NCBI GenBank assembly: GCA_020718125.1
Contig: DYDC01000083.1
Span: 1 to 9,415 of the forward strand
DNA: 9,415 nucleotides
Reading direction: 5' to 3'
DNA from: Methylacidiphilum sp.
GTDB taxonomy: Bacteria; Verrucomicrobiota; Verrucomicrobiia; CAIQCK01
Shown here one piece after another: positions 1 to 6,292 of the stretch (position 1 is the stretch's first letter; the number at the start of each line of letters is the position of its first letter). The notes beneath the pieces are model-generated. The model was not told the origin of the DNA, did not search any database, and was given only the letters and a program-made list of their open reading frames with translations. The translations under genes were made by a program, and so were the position numbers.

Positions 1-78
1 GCGGGAACGGAGCTTGCCTCACGGCGGGTTGGGGATTAGACATTCCGGCTTCCGATTGCCGGAAAAAAGTGGCCATTC
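1..78 (+). other. Leader region upstream of the ABC permease gene
   Basis: No gene end can be recognised here. A weak sigma70-like pair may be present: TTGCCT at 14-19 and TAGACA at 37-42, 17 bases apart, but the -10 matches poorly. A perfect 7-base inverted repeat follows (TTCCGGC at 43-49 and GCCGGAA at 58-64, 8-base loop). It is followed by a run of A rather than T, so it is not an intrinsic terminator on the plus strand. Its right arm includes the GGA that begins the only purine-rich stretch before the start codon, so it could mask ribosome access. That role is an inference. Confidence 0.25.
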
Positions 79-1800
79 ATGAGTCTGGTCCGTTCCATCG
101 TCAAGTTGCCGCGCCTGTTCGGCGCCGTGGACCTCGCGGTCCTTGCTGCGGTGGGCGCGCTCGTCTGCGGCCTCGTGGCGGCGGGGCGCGAGCCGTCGGC
201 TTGGGCCGGGCCGATGGCGGCGATCGATCTGAGTCCGTGGGCGCTGCCGGGCCACGCGCTGCGGAGCCTGCTCCGGGCGTTCGCGGCCTGCGGCCTGTCG
301 CTGGCGTTCACGCTGGTGTTCGGCTGGATCGCGGCCAACAACCGGCGAGCGGAGAAGGTGATGGTGCCGCTGCTGGCCATCCTGCAAAGCATCCCCGTGC
401 TCGCTTTCCTGCCTGCGCTTCTGCTCGCGATGACGAACTCATTTCCACGCAACCGCCTCGCGCTGGAACTGGCGTGCGTGCTGGTGGTCTGCGCGGGCCA
501 GGTCTGGAACATGACGTTCAGCTTCTACCAATCGCTGCGCGCCGTCCCGCAGGAACTGCGCGACGCGGCGCGGGTGTGCCGGCTGGCGTGGTGGCAGCGG
601 TTCGCGCAACTGGAACTGCCCGCCGCCGCGCCGGGGCTGGTGTGGAAGGCGATGATGAGCATGGCGGGCGGCTGGTTTTTCCTGACGGTGGCTGAGGCGT
701 TCGTGCTGGGCGGCAGGGATTTCCGGCTGCCGGGCGTCGGCGGCTACATGAGCGCGGCGATCCAGAAGGGCGACGTGCCAGCGATGTGCTGCGGCGTGGC
801 GGCGATGTTGGCGATGATCGTGGCAGTGGATCGTCTCTTGTGGCGGCCGATGGTGGCGTGGTCGCAGAAATTCCGGCTGGAGGACGTCGAGGCAGGTCAA
901 TGGCCGGCATCGGCTGTCCTCGCGTTTCTCCAACGGTCGCGCGCGCTGGCATGGCTGCATACGCGCGTCTGGATGCCGCTCGTGGCGCTGGGCGAACCGC
1001 GCGCGTCGGCGGATGCGCCGGGGAGATTGCGCGCAAACTTCGCCGTGATGCTGTGGAGGACGGTCGGCTGGGTGTTGACGCTGGCGCTCGCAGCGGCGGT
1101 GGCGTGGGGCGCGGCGCGCTTGACTGGTTTGCTGGCAATGTTGAGCGCGGCGGACTGGGGGCGTGTCGGCGGACAGACGGGGCTGACGTTCGCGCGCGTG
1201 TTCGCGGCGGTGGTCATCGGCGCAATGTGGACGGTGCCGGTGGGTGTGGCGATCGGGTTCAGTCCGCGGCTCGCGCGGCTGGCGCAGCCGGTAGTCCAGA
1301 CGCTGGCGGCGTTTCCCGCGCCGATGGTTTATCCGCTGGTGCTGCTCGCGCTGGGCCGGGCCGGCATTGGCATCAACACCGGCTCGATCGTGCTCATCCT
1401 GCTCGGCACGCAGTGGTATATCCTGTTGAACATCATCAGTGGCGCGACGGCCATCCCGCAGGAGTTGCGCGAGGCGGCGGCGGTGTATCGGATGGGGCGC
1501 GCGGAGCGTTGGCGGCGGCTGATCCTGCCGGGGATTTTTCCGGCGGTGGTGACGGGTTGGGTCTCGGCGGTGGGCGGGGCTTGGAACGCGAGCGTGGTGG
1601 CGGAGGTTGTCCATTTCGGCGACAAGGTGTTGACCACGGACGGGCTGGGCGCGACCATCAGCCTCGCAGCCGGCCGCGGCGAGTTCGCGATGCTCGCGGC
1701 GAGCATGCTGGTGATGTGTGTCGTGGCGGCTGGGTTCAACCGGCTGGTCTGGCAGCGGCTCCAGAGCGTGGCCGAGGGAGGATTCTCGCTGGGCAAGTGA
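79..1800 (+). CDS. Fused two-domain ABC transporter permease (nitrate/sulfonate-type)
   Basis: This 573-residue inner-membrane protein carries two binding-protein-dependent permease domains in one chain, so a single polypeptide can supply the whole membrane pore. Each half has its own EAA coupling loop, the cytoplasmic helix that contacts the ATPase. The first, at about residues 157-180, contains PQELRDAARV. The second, at about 460-484, contains PQELREAAAVYRMG. Hydrophobic segments lie at about 15-35, 68-85, 97-117, 130-150, 190-210, 235-252, 328-350, 372-394, 405-425, 435-455, 485-505 and 535-555, with a soluble linker at about 260-325. The ATG at 79 is the first good start and is followed by an amphipathic N-terminus. 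The stop overlaps the ATPase start by one base (TGATG), so the two are probably translated together. The halves look like an ancient duplication. Substrate is unknown; relatives carry nitrate, sulfonates or similar small anions, but no binding protein is seen here. Confidence 0.9.
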   Translation: MSLVRSIVKLPRLFGAVDLAVLAAVGALVCGLVAAGREPSAWAGPMAAIDLSPWALPGHALRSLLRAFAACGLSLAFTLVFGWIAANNRRAEKVMVPLLAILQSIPVLAFLPALLLAMTNSFPRNRLALELACVLVVCAGQVWNMTFSFYQSLRAVPQELRDAARVCRLAWWQRFAQLELPAAAPGLVWKAMMSMAGGWFFLTVAEAFVLGGRDFRLPGVGGYMSAAIQKGDVPAMCCGVAAMLAMIVAVDRLLWRPMVAWSQKFRLEDVEAGQWPASAVLAFLQRSRALAWLHTRVWMPLVALGEPRASADAPGRLRANFAVMLWRTVGWVLTLALAAAVAWGAARLTGLLAMLSAADWGRVGGQTGLTFARVFAAVVIGAMWTVPVGVAIGFSPRLARLAQPVVQTLAAFPAPMVYPLVLLALGRAGIGINTGSIVLILLGTQWYILLNIISGATAIPQELREAAAVYRMGRAERWRRLILPGIFPAVVTGWVSAVGGAWNASVVAEVVHFGDKVLTTDGLGATISLAAGRGEFAMLAASMLVMCVVAAGFNRLVWQRLQSVAEGGFSLGK

Positions 1801-3140
1801 TGACGACGATGACAAAAGAGATCCTGTGCGAGCTGCGCGACGTGCGGAAAACCTTCCGCCCGCCGGGCGGCAAGGAGTTGACCGCGCTAGAAAAGATCCA
1901 CCTCGACGTGCGGCGGCGCGACTTCACGGCGATCCTCGGCCCAAGCGGCTGTGGCAAGTCCACGCTCATGCGCATCCTGACGGGCCTGCTGCGGCCCACC
2001 GCCGGTGAGGTGCGCGTCCATGGCCAGCCCATGCGCGGGCTGAACCCCGCCATCGCGATGGTCTTCCAGAACTTCGCGCTCTATCCGTGGCTCACCGTCG
2101 CGGAGAACATCGCGATGGGCCACAACGGCCGGCCGATCCCGCCGGAGAAGAAGCTGGAGCTGGTCGCGCGCGCCATCGAGCGCGTCGGGTTGGGCGGATT
2201 CGAGGAGGCGTATCCGAAGGAACTGTCAGGCGGCATGAAACAGCGCGTGGGCATCGCGCGCGCGCTCGTGGCGCAGCCGGAACTGCTCTGTATGGACGAG
2301 CCGTTCAGCGGGCTGGACGTGCTGACTGCCGAGAACCTGCGCGTCGAGACTGTGAGCCTCTGGCGCGACGCGACCACCGAGCCGCACAGCGTGCTGGTCG
2401 CGACGAGTAGCATCAAAGAGGCGGTCTTCATGGCCACGCGCATCGTTGTCATGGGCGCCAACCCCGGCTGCATCCGCACCATCCTCGACAACCCGCTCCC
2501 CTACCCGCGCGACTACCGCGACCCGGCGTTCCTCGGCATGGCCGACCGCATCCACGACATCCTCGCCAGCGCGTTGATTCCCGACGAACAGGCGCCGGCC
2601 GCCGCGCCGAAGACCGTCCGCATCGAGCCGCTGCCGGCCATCAACGTCGGCGAACTCGCCGGCCTGCTCGGCAGTGTGTTGCGCGCGGGCGGCAAGGCCG
2701 ACCTGTTTGATCTGGCGGCGGACATCGGCAAGGACTTCAACAAGGTGCTGCCGCTGGTCAAGGGCGCGGAGATGCTGGAGTTCCTCGACACGCCCAGGGG
2801 CGAGGTGGTGCTGACTGCGCTCGGCAAACAATTCCTCTACTCGAAGGTTGGCGACCGCAAACGCATCTTCGGCCAGCAACTCCGGAAACTGCACATCTTC
2901 CATCGCCTCATCGCCATGCTGCGCGGCCAGCCGGGCTGCTCCGTCGAGGAAGACCTCGTGCTCGATGCGCTGACGCTCTGGCTGCCGAGCGAGAAACCGC
3001 AGGCGCTCTTCAAGACGGTCGTCAACTGGGGCCGCTACGCCGAGCTGCTCGGCTACAATGCCGGCGAGCGCCGCCTCTACCTCGACGTCGAGGGCGCCGC
3101 CGGCCCGACCATGCCGGGCAAGCAGGATTCCCCGCAATGA
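1800..3140 (+). CDS. ABC transporter ATP-binding protein with C-terminal AAA-associated domain
   Basis: This 446-residue ATPase would power the upstream permease. Its nucleotide-binding domain (about residues 8-265) shows Walker A GPSGCGKST at 47-55, the Q-loop Gln at 90, the signature LSGGMKQR at 142-149, and Walker B ending in LLCMDEP (162-168) with catalytic Glu167. The D-loop follows as GLD at 171-173. Residues about 275-430 form the AAA-associated C-terminal domain found on some nitrate/sulfonate-type ATPases, where it may have a regulatory role. The switch region is odd: relatives read roughly VTHNIEEA, but here residues 201-208 are ATSSIKEA, so Ser203 replaces the H-loop His. The reading frame stays open far upstream, but the ATG at 1800 is the sensible start because it overlaps the permease TGA. 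An in-frame ATG at 1809 is an alternative. The 3' end overlaps the kinase gene by four bases. Confidence 0.9.
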   Translation: MTTMTKEILCELRDVRKTFRPPGGKELTALEKIHLDVRRRDFTAILGPSGCGKSTLMRILTGLLRPTAGEVRVHGQPMRGLNPAIAMVFQNFALYPWLTVAENIAMGHNGRPIPPEKKLELVARAIERVGLGGFEEAYPKELSGGMKQRVGIARALVAQPELLCMDEPFSGLDVLTAENLRVETVSLWRDATTEPHSVLVATSSIKEAVFMATRIVVMGANPGCIRTILDNPLPYPRDYRDPAFLGMADRIHDILASALIPDEQAPAAAPKTVRIEPLPAINVGELAGLLGSVLRAGGKADLFDLAADIGKDFNKVLPLVKGAEMLEFLDTPRGEVVLTALGKQFLYSKVGDRKRIFGQQLRKLHIFHRLIAMLRGQPGCSVEEDLVLDALTLWLPSEKPQALFKTVVNWGRYAELLGYNAGERRLYLDVEGAAGPTMPGKQDSPQ

Positions 3141-4162
3141 CCGCGGACCGGCTCCACTCCATCGCGCGCCATTACGCGTCGCTGCGCATCGCCGTCGTCG
3201 GCGACTTCTGCCTCGACCGTTACCTGGAGATTGACCCGGCCCATCGCGAGACCTCCATCGAGACCGGCCTGCCGGTCCACAACGTCGTCGCCGTGCGCGC
3301 GCAGCCCGGTGGCGCGGGCACCATCCTCAACAACCTCGCCGCGCTCGGCATCGGCGCGATCTATCCCGTCGGCTTCTGCGGCGAGGATGGCGAAGGCTTC
3401 GAGCTGCGCCGCGCGCTCGCGGCGCGGCCCGGCGTGAGGCTCGATTACCTCCTGGAGACCGGCCAGCGGCGGACGTTCACCTACTGCAAACCGCTGATGA
3501 TGGGGCCGAACCAGCCGCCGCGCGAACTGAACCGCCTCGACAGCAAGAATTGGACGCCCACGCCCGTCGAGGTGCGGGACGAGATCATGGCGTCGTTGCG
3601 CGCGCTCGCGCCGAACGTGGACGCGATGATCGCGCTCGACCAAGTGGACGTCGCCGGCACGGGTGTCATCACGCCGCGGGTGCTCGACACGATCGGGTCG
3701 CTGGCCGCGGCGCGGCCGAGGCTGCTCATCATCACCGACAGCCGGCGCGGACTGCGCGGCTGGCCGCCGGTGATGTTCAAGATGAACGCCGCCGAGCTGG
3801 CCGCGTTGACCGGTTCCGCGCCGATGACAGACTTCGGGCAAATCGAGCGGACCGCCGCGAACCTCGCGCAAAAGAACGGCCGCGCGGTGGTCGTGACGAT
3901 GGCCGAGCGCGGGATGATGGGCGCGTCACCCGACGGCACGGTGGAGCATGTGCAGGCACTGCCGTTGCGCGGGCCGATTGACATTGTCGGCGCGGGCGAC
4001 TCGGTGACGGCGAACCTCGCGTCGGCGCTCGCGGCAGGCGCGACGTTGCGCGAGGCGCTGGAGCTGGCCATCACCGCGTCCTCCATCGTCATTCACCAGC
4101 TTGGCACGACCGGCACGGCGTCGGTGGCGGAGATGGCGGGATTGTTGGGACAACGGAAATGA
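3137..4162 (+). CDS. PfkB-family carbohydrate kinase, RfaE/HldE kinase-like
   Basis: This 341-residue protein is a cytoplasmic ribokinase-family sugar kinase that transfers phosphate from ATP to a sugar or sugar phosphate. The N-terminal strand VVGDFCLDRYLEID (20-33) resembles the opening of RfaE/HldE heptose-phosphate kinases. The first PfkB signature region is GGAGTILNNLAALG at 58-71. The second signature, DIVGAGDSVTANLASAL (282-298), contains the anion hole GAGD with the catalytic base Asp288. A segment near 199-217 (ITDSRRG through FKMNAAE) matches the family's central D..R...K.N.AE pattern. Length is typical for a stand-alone kinase; the cytidylyltransferase domain of bifunctional HldE is absent. 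It starts in an ATGA overlap with the ATPase stop, with AGGA at 3124-3127 as a fair ribosome site. The substrate cannot be read from sequence: heptose phosphate is one option, a sugar linked to the upstream transporter another. Confidence 0.88.
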   Translation: MTADRLHSIARHYASLRIAVVGDFCLDRYLEIDPAHRETSIETGLPVHNVVAVRAQPGGAGTILNNLAALGIGAIYPVGFCGEDGEGFELRRALAARPGVRLDYLLETGQRRTFTYCKPLMMGPNQPPRELNRLDSKNWTPTPVEVRDEIMASLRALAPNVDAMIALDQVDVAGTGVITPRVLDTIGSLAAARPRLLIITDSRRGLRGWPPVMFKMNAAELAALTGSAPMTDFGQIERTAANLAQKNGRAVVVTMAERGMMGASPDGTVEHVQALPLRGPIDIVGAGDSVTANLASALAAGATLREALELAITASSIVIHQLGTTGTASVAEMAGLLGQRK

Positions 4163-4827
4163 ACCAGGCATCGAACTCTTTTGCGGCGGTCGTCTTCGAC
4201 CTCGACGGCGTGTTGTGCGACTCGGAGCTGTTCACGGCGGAGGCGGGGTGCGCGATGTTTGCGGAGATGCACGGCGTGAAGGCGCGGCCGGAGGATTTCC
4301 GGCCGTTCATCGGCGCGGGCGAGGACCGTTACATCGGCGGGGTGGCGGAGAAATACGGCATCGCGCTCCAGATGCCGCGCGACAAGAACCGGATGTATTC
4401 GCTCTACCTGGAGATCGTCAAGGGCCGGATGCCGCCGTTGCCGGGCGCGGTGGAGTTCATCGCCGCCTGCCGCCGTCGCGGGCAGAAGCTGGCGGTCGCG
4501 ACGAGCGCCGACATGGTTAAGATGGAGGGCAACCTGGCGCAGATCGGCCTGCCGGCGCGGACGTTCGACGCGTGCATCAGCGGCAGCGACATCACGCGCA
4601 AGAAGCCGCACCCGGAGATTTTCCTGCGTGCGGCGGAGACACTTCATCTGCCGCCGGCGCGTTGCCTCGTCGTGGAGGACGCGCCCAACGGCGTGCAGGC
4701 GGGCAAGGCCGCGGGCAGCCGCTGCCTCGGCCTGACCACGAGCTTTGACGAGACGACGCTGCGCGCGGCGGGCGCGGACTGGATCGCGCCGGACCTGGCC
4801 CGCGTGCCGGGCGGCGTTTTCGATTGA
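4159..4827 (+). CDS. HAD-superfamily hydrolase, beta-phosphoglucomutase/phosphatase-like
   Basis: This 222-residue protein has the Rossmann core plus helical cap of subfamily I HAD enzymes. The nucleophile motif FDLDGVLCDSE (13-23) supplies Asp14 and the general acid/base Asp16. Motif II is Thr115-Ser116 in VATSAD. Motif III lysine lies in RKKPHP (147-152, Lys148/149). Motif IV is VVEDAPNGVQAG (171-182) with Glu173-Asp174 for magnesium. The cap occupies about 20-95. Such enzymes are either sugar-phosphate phosphatases or beta-phosphoglucomutases, and sequence alone does not decide which. The gene starts in a four-base ATGA overlap with the kinase gene, so a kinase and a phosphatase or mutase are made together. 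That arrangement suggests a short sugar-phosphate pathway, as in heptose nucleotide synthesis (kinase then phosphatase), though the specific HldE/GmhB pairing is only a possibility. Confidence 0.88.
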   Translation: MNQASNSFAAVVFDLDGVLCDSELFTAEAGCAMFAEMHGVKARPEDFRPFIGAGEDRYIGGVAEKYGIALQMPRDKNRMYSLYLEIVKGRMPPLPGAVEFIAACRRRGQKLAVATSADMVKMEGNLAQIGLPARTFDACISGSDITRKKPHPEIFLRAAETLHLPPARCLVVEDAPNGVQAGKAAGSRCLGLTTSFDETTLRAAGADWIAPDLARVPGGVFD

Positions 4828-4853
4828 GCCGGAGCGCGTCCGGGGACTAGAGT
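4824..4853 (+). promoter_or_regulatory. Candidate sigma70-type promoter for the zinc-ribbon/EIIA gene
   Basis: TTGAGC at 4824-4829 and TAGAGT at 4848-4853 are separated by 18 bases and match the consensus boxes at four of six positions each. The pair lies in the 61-base gap before the next gene and overlaps the HAD stop codon. A short inverted repeat (CCGGA at 4829-4833, TCCGG at 4839-4843) sits in the spacer and has no T-tract, so it does not look like a terminator. Such a promoter would allow separate expression of the EIIA gene, but readthrough from the upstream operon is equally possible. Confidence 0.3.
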
Positions 4854-4888
4854 AGCGAAGATTTCCAAACCCAGAAACGGTTGCCACC

Positions 4889-5719
4889 ATGAAACACGTA
4901 TTGAACCAGTTGGTCCAGCTCCAGGAACTCAATTTCGCGCTCGCCGAGCACCGCGCGACCGACCCCGAAGCGCGGCTCAAGCCGTTGGAGGAATCCATCG
5001 CGAAGCTTATGGAGAAGCTGCCGGCGGATGTCGCGCGACTCTACAATCGGATCCAGCGCAACAACCCGCTCGTGGTCGCGCCGATCATGCGCGGCAACTG
5101 CGGCGGTTGCGGCGTGGCCGTGTCGAGCGGCACGGCCAACGACATCCGGGCCGGGAAGGAGATTTTCACGTGCCAGAACTGCGCGCGGTTCCTCTTTTAC
5201 GAGGAGGGCCTGCCGCGCCAGCCGCAGAAGCCGGCCGGCCCGAAACGCCCGCTCGGCGCCGGCATCGCGAGATTCTCGGATGTGAACCTGATGGTGCCGA
5301 AACTCGTCGCGAAGACGCGCGAGGAAGCCATCACGGAGATGGCACAACTCCTGGCGGCGCAGGGTTTCGTCGAAAACCCGGACACGCTGGTGGAACTGGC
5401 GCTGCGGCGCGAGGCGATGGTCAGCACGGCCGTCGAGCACGGGCTGGCGTTCCCGCACGTCCGCAACATCGAGGGCGGCAGCCTCACGTTCGCGCTCGGC
5501 ATGAAGTCGGCCGGCGTCAAGTTCGACGGCGACGGCCCGTCGAAGCTGGTGTTCTTGATCGTGATCCCGACGGCGGCGAGCGCGTTTTACCTGAGGCTGC
5601 TCGCGGGCCTGGTGCGGACGTTCAGCGCCGCCGACGCGCGCGCGAAGATGCTCAAGTGCGATTCGCCGGAAGCGATGTGGAAGACGCTGACCGCGCTGAC
5701 GCGGCAGCATATTCAGTAG
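4889..5719 (+). CDS. C4 zinc-ribbon protein fused to a PTS EIIA (fructose/Ntr-type) domain
   Basis: This 276-residue protein combines two modules. Residues 1-60 are mostly helical (possibly coiled). A zinc ribbon follows with cysteine pairs CGGC (Cys71, Cys74) and CQNC (Cys95, Cys98), like the CT398/DUF164-type ribbon. After a Pro/Lys-rich linker (110-122), residues about 130-274 match PTS EIIA type 2. The phospho-accepting histidine is His190 in HGLAFPHVRN, where the family usually has a G(I/V)A(I/L)PH core. The core strand FLIVIPTAAS is at 222-231. With no EIIB or EIIC domain, the protein is more likely a regulatory EIIA (PtsN-like) than a sugar permease part. No strong Shine-Dalgarno precedes the ATG. 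It follows the ABC/kinase/phosphatase genes on the same strand and may report the phosphorylation state of the PTS. The binding partner of the ribbon is unknown. Confidence 0.85.
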   Translation: MKHVLNQLVQLQELNFALAEHRATDPEARLKPLEESIAKLMEKLPADVARLYNRIQRNNPLVVAPIMRGNCGGCGVAVSSGTANDIRAGKEIFTCQNCARFLFYEEGLPRQPQKPAGPKRPLGAGIARFSDVNLMVPKLVAKTREEAITEMAQLLAAQGFVENPDTLVELALRREAMVSTAVEHGLAFPHVRNIEGGSLTFALGMKSAGVKFDGDGPSKLVFLIVIPTAASAFYLRLLAGLVRTFSAADARAKMLKCDSPEAMWKTLTALTRQHIQ

Positions 5720-5739
5720 CGCGGCGCGTTTCGGGGCGT

Positions 5740-5790
5740 TTGTCACGCGCTTGTCACGGAACCGTCACGCCGGCGACGCGGGCCTGTCAC
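5740..5790 (+). promoter_or_regulatory. Tandem Pho-box-like array, 11-base period
   Basis: Heptamers begin every 11 bases: TTGTCAC at 5740, TTGTCAC at 5751, CCGTCAC at 5762, a degenerate GCGACGC at 5773, and CTGTCAC at 5784, each separated by four bases. Known PhoB boxes are direct repeats of a CTGTCAT-like heptamer plus a 4-base spacer, giving the same 11-base spacing so that response-regulator monomers bind one face of the helix. Four of five units keep GTCAC. The array points toward a downstream PhoR-like sensor fragment, which fits phosphate control. The T-rich spacer preference of E. coli boxes is not kept in this GC-rich genome. Other OmpR/PhoB-type regulators with an 11-base period are possible. 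Confidence 0.6.
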
Positions 5791-5884
5791 TAGTCTCTGG
5801 CCGGAAACTCCCGTTTTCTGGAGCGGTGCCATGCGTTGAGGGCGGCGTGCGAGCAACGAGGGGACGTTTTTTTGGTGGCGATAG
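5791..5884 (+). other. Non-coding stretch between Pho-like array and sensor fragment
   Basis: No intact gene is visible. An ATG at 5831 is followed by CGT and a TGA, and the frame that later encodes the sensor fragment also has a TAG at 5882-5884. A run of seven T lies at 5867-5873. It is part of an 8-base perfect inverted repeat, GACGTTTT at 5863-5870 and AAAACGTC at 5904-5911. A short stem (CGTTG at 5834-5838, CAACG at 5854-5858) precedes the T run by several bases and would make only a poor terminator for the plus-strand genes. One other frame here reads a short hydrophobic VFLVAIAS, which might be the remains of a first membrane helix of the sensor. Confidence 0.35.
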
Positions 5885-6200
5885 CCAGTAGCTGTTGCAC
5901 GGGAAAACGTCGCGCGGCAAGCCCTGCTGGTCCGGGCGATCTTCGCGCCGAGACTGCCGGCGCCCGCCGCCCCGGACAGCGGGATCAACAAACTGGCAAC
6001 CGACCTGGCGGGACAGACGGGTTTGCGGGTGACCATCATGTCGGCGGAAGGCGTTGTCATCGGCGAGTCGGGCAAGCCGCCGGACCAACTCCTTCAGATC
6101 GAAAACCACCTCCAGCGCCCGGAAGTGCAGGATGCGATCAATACACGGCGCGGGCAGCGCCACGGCGAAGGAGAAGTCCATGACGGTCAAGATGGATGTT
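5885..6200 (+). pseudogene. Fragment of a PhoR-type sensor histidine kinase (extracytoplasmic sensor domain only)
   Basis: From 5885 to about 6142 one frame reads as the membrane-proximal sensor domain of PhoR-like kinases. The helix ARENVARQALLVRAI is followed by LAGQTGLRVTIMSAEGVVIG and, further on, IENHLQRPEVQDAIN. The pair 'RVTI..(A/P)(D/E)G.V(L/I)' and 'ENH..RPE(V/I)..A' is the hallmark of that domain in known PhoR proteins. Near 6143-6150 the match continues in another frame (GAGSAT, then TVKMDV at about 6183-6200), where relatives have G.GS..R.S.T...M.YVA, implying a one-base frameshift. Upstream, a TAG at 5882 and no start codon remove the first membrane helix. Downstream, the second helix, HAMP/PAS, HisKA and HATPase parts are absent. 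It is therefore a dead remnant unless the assembly is faulty. It lies just after the Pho-like array, as expected for a self-regulated phosphate sensor locus. Confidence 0.6.
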
Positions 6201-6242
6201 CCGGCGGACTTCCCCGCCGTCCGCGCCGGAAGCTCTCTATCC

Positions 6243-6273
6243 GAAAACCAGCGGCGCGCCCGGTGGTCGCGCC
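6243..6273 (-). terminator. Probable intrinsic terminator of the ars-like operon
   Basis: Read on the minus strand, 19 bases after the last stop codon of the operon, a GC-only stem forms between GGCGCG (6273-6268) and CGCGCC (6258-6253) around a 9-base loop. A TTTT run follows five bases later (6247-6244). The stem is short but strong. The T-tract is brief and slightly displaced, so termination may be partial. Confidence 0.45.
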
Positions 6274-6292
6274 TTACCCTTCTCGCGCGGCG

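Noticed and set aside
439..1815. Long minus-strand open frame of about 458 codons opposite the permease gene
   Set aside because: It is rich in Arg, His, Pro and Gln with no domain. It is the usual antisense shadow of a GC-rich gene whose plus-strand product is clearly a permease.
2226..3137. Minus-strand open frame of about 303 codons opposite the ATPase gene
   Set aside because: It has low-complexity Arg/Ala/Val composition and no motif, while the plus strand encodes an ATPase with all its expected domains.
4829..4843. CCGGA/TCCGG hairpin after the HAD gene as a terminator
   Set aside because: It has only five base pairs and no T-tract, and it overlaps a better candidate promoter spacer.
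4883..4892. GCCACCATG context before the zinc-ribbon/EIIA gene, like a eukaryotic Kozak site
   Set aside because: The surroundings are a bacterial operon, so the match is chance. It only shows that a Shine-Dalgarno is weak or missing here.
4847..5746. Minus-strand open frame of about 299 codons opposite the zinc-ribbon/EIIA gene
   Set aside because: It is Arg/His-rich and lacks motifs. The plus-strand frame has four paired cysteines and the EIIA histidine.
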